Shown here: positions 55,157 to 64,000 of the stretch, piece by piece | Layout of the letters: every line of letters starts with the position of its first letter | Numbering within the stretch: the stretch's first letter is position 1 | Assembly: GCF_017833295.1 (NCBI RefSeq) | Contig: NZ_JAFIBW010000001.1 | Span: 248,001-312,000, forward strand | Direction of reading: 5' to 3' | DNA length: 64,000 bases | Origin: Methylobacterium sp. PvR107 | Lineage (GTDB): Bacteria; Pseudomonadota; Alphaproteobacteria; Rhizobiales; Beijerinckiaceae | Made by a program: the position numbers and the translations under genes | Notes under the pieces: generated by a model | Told to the model about the DNA's origin: nothing | Databases searched by the model: none | The model's input: the letters and a program-made list of their open reading frames with translations, nothing else

Positions 55157-55636
55157 CGTATCGCAACGTGGCTCCGCCCCCGAAAGCCTGACGCGCGCGT
55201 GTCCGCCACGGGGGGATGCAGGTCGCCGATCGTTCCGACTAGGTCGCACGCCCGCAGCGGGAGAAGCCGAGCCGCGACACCGAATTGCTGCTGGCGGTCC
55301 GCAGGCTCGTCGAAGGCTCGCAGGACAGCCTGCCCCGGGCATCATAGGCTCCGGACCGCGCATGAGGCCGAGGTCGAACGCGGCCCCGTGCACGCGGTCA
55401 TGCGCATCAGGTCTGGTTTGCGCGAGCCGCTGACCCGATCCGATCCCACGCCACGACAGTGACGCCGTCCGACCGGATCCGGCGGGCGCCAGCACCCTCG
55501 TCGCGCTCCGTCACGCCATGGCCCGGCTCGAGGCCCGAAAACACCGGCGGCATCGGGACCCGGCAGGTCGGCGTGCCCGGATCCCGGGCACCGCGGCGCG
55601 GCCCCGGGATCACGGGGTTTGGCAGGCCCGCGCCGG
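55157..55636. other. Gap with a REP-like unit
   Basis: No gene with protein character; the short plus-strand frame 55199-55462 lacks features. A reverse-oriented REP-like palindrome lies at 55551-55614. Confidence 0.45.
55551..55614 (-). repeat. REP-like dispersed palindrome, copy B
   Basis: On the minus strand it reads CGTGATCCCGGGGCCGCGCC followed by GCGGTGCCCGGGATCCGGGC, the same order and hairpin as 41813-41878. Confidence 0.7.
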
Positions 55637-55969
55637 TCAGCAGCTCAGGCGGCGGCCTTCGCGGCGGCCGAAGACCCGGTAATGGGCGGCGCCGGATTCC
55701 ATCTGGCCGTTCGCGATCGCGCGGCGGACATCCGGGTTGCAGCGCAGATACTCGCGCTCGTCGAACCCGTAATTGGCCCGCCCCCCCCGATAATCGTCCC
55801 GATCCCGGTAGCCCCGATCGCGGGACTCGTAATCGCCGCGGTCCCGGTCCCGGTAGCCCCGATCGCGGGAGCCGTAATCGTCGTAGTCTGGGCGCGGCTG
55901 CGCCGCGACCGGGCCGACCACACCCAGAACACCGAGGCTCACCGCGGCTGCTGCCAGAAACGCCTTCAT
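55637..55969 (-). CDS. Exported protein with RDRGY repeats and conserved C-terminal domain
   Basis: A 110-residue secreted protein. A signal peptide (about 1-23, ending VAAQ) is followed by a low-complexity stretch of SRDRGYRDRD units (about 28-58). The C-terminal domain (FDEREYLRCNPDVRRAIANG, then AAHYRVFGRREGRRLSC) recurs in small Methylobacterium exported proteins; its function is unknown to me. The two cysteines are well spaced for a disulfide. GGAGGGC precedes the ATG at 55969. Confidence 0.65.
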   Translation of the reverse strand: MKAFLAAAAVSLGVLGVVGPVAAQPRPDYDDYGSRDRGYRDRDRGDYESRDRGYRDRDDYRGGRANYGFDEREYLRCNPDVRRAIANGQMESGAAHYRVFGRREGRRLSC

Positions 55970-56239
55970 CCGTCTGCCCTCCTCGAGCATCCTGCAAAAC
56001 ACCCGCTCATCGGGCTGGCTCCGTCTGCGCATGATCGCGCAGCGAAGCTTCGTCGGGACGCTCCCGATTGGTCGCTTGAAACGCCCCGCGGGCGAGATGG
56101 TTTCGATCCGTCCTCAGTCGCCCATGGCGGCCGAGTGCGGAGTCGAGACCTGAGATGCGACAAAAAGCCCGGCCGCGGGATCGACCGCGCCGGGCCCGGA
56201 TCCGGGCCGGCCGGGTCAACCGGCCGGCCGAATCCCCGA

Positions 56240-56503
56240 TTACATGCGGTGCATCATCTCCCGGCGCATCATGCGGTGGCGCATCCCGCGGCGCATCTCG
56301 TGACGCTCCATGCGGTGGCGCATCATCCGGTGCTCCATGCGCCGCCGCATCATGTGACGCTCCATCCGATCCATCTGGACGGTCGAGACCATGTCGGACG
56401 GCGCGGCGACGGCGCCGGGCGCCAGCGGCGCGGCGGAGGCGGGCAGCGCGACGGCGCCGCCGAGAGCGGCGAGCAGGGCGGCGGTGATGATCGAAATGCG
56501 CAA
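56240..56503 (-). CDS. Small exported Met/Arg/His-rich protein
   Basis: An 87-residue secreted protein starting at a TTG (56501-56503) with GAGGATAC upstream. A signal peptide (about 1-27, ending PASAAP) is followed by a linker and a 45-residue tail made of Met, Arg, His and Glu (MDRMERHMMRRRMEHRMMRH and onward). The tail could bind copper or other soft metals through Met/His, or bind polyanions. This is inference. A compositional relative is at 8062-8313. Confidence 0.65.
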   Translation of the reverse strand: MRISIITAALLAALGGAVALPASAAPLAPGAVAAPSDMVSTVQMDRMERHMMRRRMEHRMMRHRMERHEMRRGMRHRMMRREMMHRM

Positions 56504-57327
56504 AGGATGTATCCTCTTTCGCCGCCGATGGAGGCGGGCGTTTCCTTCAGGGCTGGGACGGGAGGAGATCCTCCCACAGCCCCGCCCAGGAAGCCGCGGT
56601 CTGCCCGGATGGTTCCAGGACATTCGGGCGCGCCCCCCGCCCAGGCCGTCCCCGCTCGACGGTGACGTGCTGCCGGCCATCGGCGCCGCGCCGCGCCACT
56701 TCCGCTGCCTGGCGCGGCACCCGGCGCGACGCCCCTATGCGACGCCCTGCGTGGCGGCGGATCCGGCCGCCCCCACACGGCGGCAGATGCGGAGAATTCT
56801 CAGGTCGCCCGCGCCCTTTGGATGGCACGCCCTGCAGCGGACCACCCGCTGCCGCATGCCCGCCAACCGAGCCTCCGGGCGATCGTTCCGGCCCCGGTGC
56901 CGCCTGGCCGGGCACCCGCCCGGATCCGGCGGACAGGCCCGCGCGATCGGTCCTGCAATCCCCCGCTCAACCGGCACCATCGACCTGCCGGCGGTCGCGC
57001 GCAGCATCGATATCGACCGCAATTGCCGTGAGTAGATAAATATACGCTAGTTTAAAATTTATATCATTTCTTCCGATTTGCGCTTTTAGTCGATTGTGAC
57101 CCCATAGTTATCGCCAGTACTGATAGTAATTTTATCTGGAAAATCTGCAGCGATTTGTTATGTTGTGCCGCACCCGCAATGGAATCGGGATCCGAGCGGT
57201 CGAGGGCGCCAAAAATCTAGATATCGCATTTGATTTATCGTTTTTGATCTCAGAAAAAAGCACTTCCAGGTCTTCACAAAGTATATTCCCAAAGATCGCG
57301 ACAGAGATAACTCCGAATCAGGAAGCG
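56504..57327. other. 820-base region with a strong AT-rich leader
   Basis: The first half is GC-rich shadow sequence. From about 57030 to 57300 the DNA is very AT-rich (for example TTTAAAATTTATATC), unlike most of the window. It probably contains the outer membrane protein promoter. No gene is supported. Confidence 0.45.
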
Positions 57328-59037
57328 ATGATGCACCGTATTGTGAGCACCGGCCTCGTGATGGGCTTGCTGTCGAGCACAGCGTTGTCCGCCGATCTGG
57401 CCCATAGGCGCGCATCCGAACCGGTGGCGCCGCCCGTCTTCACGTGGTCGGGCGTCTATGGCGGCCTGTTCGCCGGCTTCGGCGCGCTCGACAGCGCCAC
57501 GCAGTTCCTCTGCACGGGTCCCGATGGCCGGGCCGGCGCAGCGGGCTGCCCCGTCCTCCCGTCCCGGCGGGGCACCGACGACGGCTTCATCGCCGGCGGC
57601 GAGGTCGGCGGCAACTGGGAGGTCGGATCCGGCTTCGTGGTCGGCGGCGCCGCGGATTACCAGTTCACGCGCCTCTGGGATTACGGCGAGCGGGAGGGAC
57701 GCTTCACCGACAGCGGCGGCCGCGCCCTGATCTTCAACGTCGCGCATGCCGGGCAGCGGCTCGACCAGCTGGCGACCGTGCGCGGCAAGGTTGGCTTCGC
57801 CCTGGGGCCGACGCTGATCTACGGCACCGGCGGCCTCGCCTTCGGCAATGTGCGGATCGACAGCAACCTGACGACCTTCAACCGGAGCGTGTTCGACGCG
57901 CGCGAGGGCGAGGTCCGCACGGGCTACGCCGTCGGCGCCGGCCTCGAGCACGCATTCACCGATCACCTCTCGGCCAAGGTCGAGGGCCTCTACTACGACC
58001 TCGGCAGCCGCTCGGTCCTGGCGGCACCGATCGGTCGCGTGCTGCCCGGCTACCATGCCGGTGCCCGCATCGCGACGGACGGCTTCCTGACCCGTGTCGG
58101 CCTCAATTGCCGGTTCGGTGCCGGCCTGCCGTCGGACGGTCCGGCCGCACCCTCGCCCTGGGCCTTCGAAGGCGGCCTGCGCTACTTCTACAGCTCCGGC
58201 GGCCCGCGCTACACCCTCGGCGATCCCTTCAAGCCCGGCCAGATCAATTCCCGCCTGACCTATGCGGGTTCCGACGCCCATTCCGGCGAGAGCTTCGCGC
58301 GGGTCGAGCATGTACCCACCGGCCTGTTCGCCAAGGGTTTCCTCGGCGCCGGCGGGGTCACGTCGGGCCGGCTCTCCGACGAGGATTTCCCACCCGCCGA
58401 GAGCCCGTATTCGAAGACGCTCTCGCCGATCAAGGACGGCGACATCAGCTACGGCGTCATCGATTTCGGCTACGATGTGCTGCGCCGGGATGGCTTCAGC
58501 CTGGGCGGCTTCGTCGGCTACCAGTACGACGCCGAACTTCTCAACGGCGACGGCTGCCGGCAGGTGGCACGCAACGGCATCTGCGCGGGCCGGTCCGCCG
58601 TACCCGATCAGGTCAAGGTCCTGGGTGAGACCCTGCGCTGGAATGCGCTGCGCGTCGGCCTGATCGGCGAGGCCCGGTTCGACCGGGTCCGGCTGAGCCT
58701 GGAGGGCGCCTACCTCCCAGCCGTGTCTCTGGAGGGGGTCGATCGTCACTGGCTCCGGCCGGACATCAACCCGCTGCCGCAGCAGGGGCACGGAGACGGC
58801 TACTTCGCCGAGGGCATCGTCTCATACGACGTGACGCCGCGCGTGAGCGTCGGCGTCGGCGGTCGCTACTGGCGGATGCAGACCGATTCGGGCTCGGTGA
58901 AATTCCCGACCTACCCGCGCAGCCCGACCAAGTTCGAGACCGACCGCTACGGCGCCTTCGCGCAGATCTCCTACCGGTTGGCCGATTTCGGCCTCGGCGA
59001 GGCGGGTGCCCCGGCGGCCCTGGTCGGCAAGGACTGA
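57328..59037 (+). CDS. Outer membrane protein with two beta-barrel domains
   Basis: A 569-residue protein with a signal peptide (about 1-22, ending TALSA). The first barrel (about 35-270) is of the OmpA-like/Omp25 type of Rhizobiales: WSGVYGGLFAGFG opening, TVRGKVGFALGPTLIYGTGG and a final strand DGFLTRVGLNCRFG. A second region (about 280-560) has its own opening WAFEGGLRYFYSSGGPRYTL and amphipathic strands to a terminal YGAFAQISYRLADFGLGE. Two barrels fused in one chain are unusual. Adjacent ATGs at 57328 and 57331 are both possible starts. An AT-rich leader precedes it. Confidence 0.85.
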   Translation: MMHRIVSTGLVMGLLSSTALSADLAHRRASEPVAPPVFTWSGVYGGLFAGFGALDSATQFLCTGPDGRAGAAGCPVLPSRRGTDDGFIAGGEVGGNWEVGSGFVVGGAADYQFTRLWDYGEREGRFTDSGGRALIFNVAHAGQRLDQLATVRGKVGFALGPTLIYGTGGLAFGNVRIDSNLTTFNRSVFDAREGEVRTGYAVGAGLEHAFTDHLSAKVEGLYYDLGSRSVLAAPIGRVLPGYHAGARIATDGFLTRVGLNCRFGAGLPSDGPAAPSPWAFEGGLRYFYSSGGPRYTLGDPFKPGQINSRLTYAGSDAHSGESFARVEHVPTGLFAKGFLGAGGVTSGRLSDEDFPPAESPYSKTLSPIKDGDISYGVIDFGYDVLRRDGFSLGGFVGYQYDAELLNGDGCRQVARNGICAGRSAVPDQVKVLGETLRWNALRVGLIGEARFDRVRLSLEGAYLPAVSLEGVDRHWLRPDINPLPQQGHGDGYFAEGIVSYDVTPRVSVGVGGRYWRMQTDSGSVKFPTYPRSPTKFETDRYGAFAQISYRLADFGLGEAGAPAALVGKD

Positions 59038-59706
59038 CGGGGGCTTGACCGCGGCCCCTGGCCGGCGCTGCCTGCACGATCAACGCGGGGCGCCGGCCCG
59101 GTTCGGGGGGGCGCCCGGCCGGGCACAGCCACCCTGCGCGGTCGCGTGGCACGGCGCCCGCAATTCCGTGGCCGCGCTGCTGACCACCGAGAAGACCGCC
59201 TCAACCGGCACCCGGCTCATCGGGCGCAGGCCAAGCGCCCGCGCACCATGCGCGATCGCGTTCTCCGGCCTGAGATCTGGCCCAGGGCGTATCGTCCCGT
59301 CATCCCGGGGCCGCGCAGCGGAGCCCGGCGATCCAGAGCCGCCGACACGTCAAGGTCTTGTACCGGCAGAGGCGCTGGCGCGCCGGAACGAGAGTGCAGA
59401 TCGCACGGGCCGGGGCCTCAAACCGGTAGCGATGATCTCGCGCGCGTACGGCCCGCCGCGTGTTGCGCAAGCTGGCTCCCCGGCCCAGGCCGTTCTGCGG
59501 CTGGCGCCGACATCCGGTTTCCCGGCGAACGGGCGTCCGTGATGACCCTGGATGGGGGAAGGGCCCCGCGCTGCAGGGGGCGGTCGCGCATGCCGCACGA
59601 ATCTGGCAAGGAATCCGCAACCATCAGCTAAGCAGGCTGCGCCGGAGCAGCACCGTGCGTGCTTCGGGGCGCGGTTCGCGCCGGTCGAACGGATCCGGCA
59701 ACGCCG
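59038..59706. other. Intergenic region with a REP-like unit
   Basis: No supported gene on either strand. The REP-like copy C lies at 59298-59363. Confidence 0.45.
59298..59363 (+). repeat. REP-like dispersed palindrome, copy C
   Basis: It begins CGTCATCCCGGGGCCGCGCA, followed by GCGGAGCCCGGCGATCCAGA, and matches copy A over most of its 66 bases. Confidence 0.8.
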
Positions 59707-63186
<3,480 letters not shown>

Positions 63187-63201
63187 GCCGGAGCCGCCGT
63201 C

Positions 63202-63243
63202 GGCCGAGGACGCGACCGCGCTGGCCGAGGACGCGACCGCGCT
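63202..63243 (+). repeat. Two 21-bp tandem repeats
   Basis: The 21-base unit starting GGCCGAGGACGCGACCGCGC occurs at 63202-63222 and 63223-63243, between the hybrid kinase stop and the next REP-like unit. Confidence 0.75.
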
Positions 63244-63244
63244 G

Positions 63245-63288
63245 GCGGAGACGGATCCGGATTCCGCTTCACGGGCCCGGGATGACGG
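63245..63288 (-). repeat. REP-like dispersed palindrome, copy D
   Basis: On the minus strand it reads CGTCATCCCGGGCCCGTGAA followed by GCGGAATCCGGATCCGTC, a diverged copy of the family. Confidence 0.6.
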
Positions 63289-63397
63289 GGCGGCCGGGCC
63301 CAGCGCCCTGCGCGGGCGGACAAGCACATCCGGCGCTTGCATTCTGGCCAGCGGCATCGTCACCCCGGCCGGACTCTGCTAGGCAGCCGCCACTGCC

Positions 63398-64000
63398 ATG
63401 CCGATGCCGATTCCCGCCCTCCGAACCGTGCTCTTCCGCCTGCACTGGGCGCTGGGCCTCACCGCCGGTCTCGTCCTCGCCGTGATGGGCCTGACCGGGG
63501 CGCTGATGAGCTACGAGGAGGCGGTCACCGCCTTCGCCAACCGCGACCGGCTGACGGTCCGGGCGGCCGAGCGCCCGGCCCTGACGCCCGCGGCCCTGGC
63601 CGCCCGGATCGGCGCGCAGGTGCATGGGCCCAAGGTCGACGCGCTGACCCTGTCGGACGATCCCGGCGCCAGCGTCCTCGTCCGCTTCGCCCGCGATCCC
63701 GCGACCCGCGCGCGGCCGCCCTCGGTCTATGCCGACCCGTATGACGGCACGGTGCTCGGCCCGATGCGGTTCGAGACGGCGTTCGCGACGGTGCGGGAGC
63801 TGCACCGCTGGCTGCTGCTCCCCGGCGGCTCCAAGGGCTGGGGCCGCACGATCACGGGTGCCTGCCTCTGGGCGCTCCTAGCCTTCCTGGCGACCGGCCT
63901 GTACCTGCGCTGGCCCCAGATCCACCGCTGGCGGATCTGGCTGAAGCCGCACCTGTCGCGGCCCGGCCGGGCGCGCTGGTGGTCACTGCACGCGGTGGCG
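63398..64000 (+). CDS. PepSY-domain membrane protein (partial)
   Basis: The frame from 63398 runs off the window end with 201 codons visible. It opens MPIPALRTVLFRLHWALGLT followed by a membrane helix (LVLAVMGLTGALMSY), then a periplasmic region typical of PepSY-associated proteins (VYADPYDGTVLGPMRFETAF), the conserved LHRWLLLPGG and a second helix with LATGLYLRWP. Such PiuB-like proteins are linked to iron uptake or siderophore reduction. The gene order beyond the window would test this. The 3' end is missing. Confidence 0.85.
   Translation, partial: MPMPIPALRTVLFRLHWALGLTAGLVLAVMGLTGALMSYEEAVTAFANRDRLTVRAAERPALTPAALAARIGAQVHGPKVDALTLSDDPGASVLVRFARDPATRARPPSVYADPYDGTVLGPMRFETAFATVRELHRWLLLPGGSKGWGRTITGACLWALLAFLATGLYLRWPQIHRWRIWLKPHLSRPGRARWWSLHAVA

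Noticed and set aside
53075..55495. 806-codon minus-strand frame over the HWE kinase
   Set aside because: Antisense shadow without domains; the plus strand has GAF, PAS and HWE motifs in order.
56735..57022. Minus-strand frame with CRACH, a possible heme c motif
   Set aside because: The rest of the frame lacks a cytochrome c fold, a distal methionine region or a signal peptide, so CxxCH is probably chance.

Overview
The window is GC-rich bacterial DNA that most resembles an alphaproteobacterium of the order Hyphomicrobiales, probably Methylobacterium or Methylorubrum. This rests on overall codon and base use, DUF1236 and DUF4344 exported proteins, HWE-family kinases, OmpA-like barrels of the rhizobial type and dispersed 'GTCATCCCGGGGCCGCG' palindromes. 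The genus is an inference; no rRNA or tRNA gene is present to settle it.

The left half (about 1-36.5 kb) looks like an accessory or stress island. It has many small exported proteins, long non-coding gaps and five kinds of mobile DNA: an IS3-family (IS407-type) element, a 2.64-kb large-serine-recombinase element sitting inside that IS3 transposase, an IS5 remnant, a frameshifted IS701-like DDE element and an IS21 element flanked by two truncated unrelated genes. The cargo suggests stress tolerance: the aspartate:alanine antiporter AspT with aspartate 4-decarboxylase, a PPK2 polyphosphate kinase, a tandem universal stress protein, a PRC-barrel protein, a Spy/CpxP-like chaperone, two DUF4344 metallopeptidases, an RND efflux pump with its adaptor, a YqaE/Pmp3 peptide and two paralogous AraC regulators. 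A 17-bp element (CTTGATCGGACGGGACA and close variants) lies upstream of at least five of the minus-strand units and may be a shared operator.

The right half (about 36.8-64 kb) looks like ordinary chromosome. It has a taurine-type ABC transporter (tauA-tauB-tauC), a Cache-HAMP chemoreceptor, a galactarate-catabolism cluster (garD, garR, garL plus a LysR regulator and an orphan branched-chain-type binding protein), a large MGH1/GH63-like glycoside hydrolase, motA-motB, a GAF-PAS-PAS HWE kinase, small exported proteins, a two-barrel outer membrane protein, a large PAS hybrid kinase with receiver and Hpt modules, and the start of a PepSY membrane protein that runs off the end. REP-like palindromes were seen only here, and insertion sequences only in the left half.

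The most notable structure is the nested element at 2765-5413. A recombinase with a fused C-terminal helix-turn-helix, plus two small companion ORFs, is bounded by GTTGTA at both ends. Removing it restores the interrupted IS3 transposase frame exactly. Other points of interest are the shared CTTGATC motif, an FkbM methyltransferase gene broken by a single in-frame TAG, IS21 joining two gene stumps, and several Met/Arg/His-rich exported peptides.
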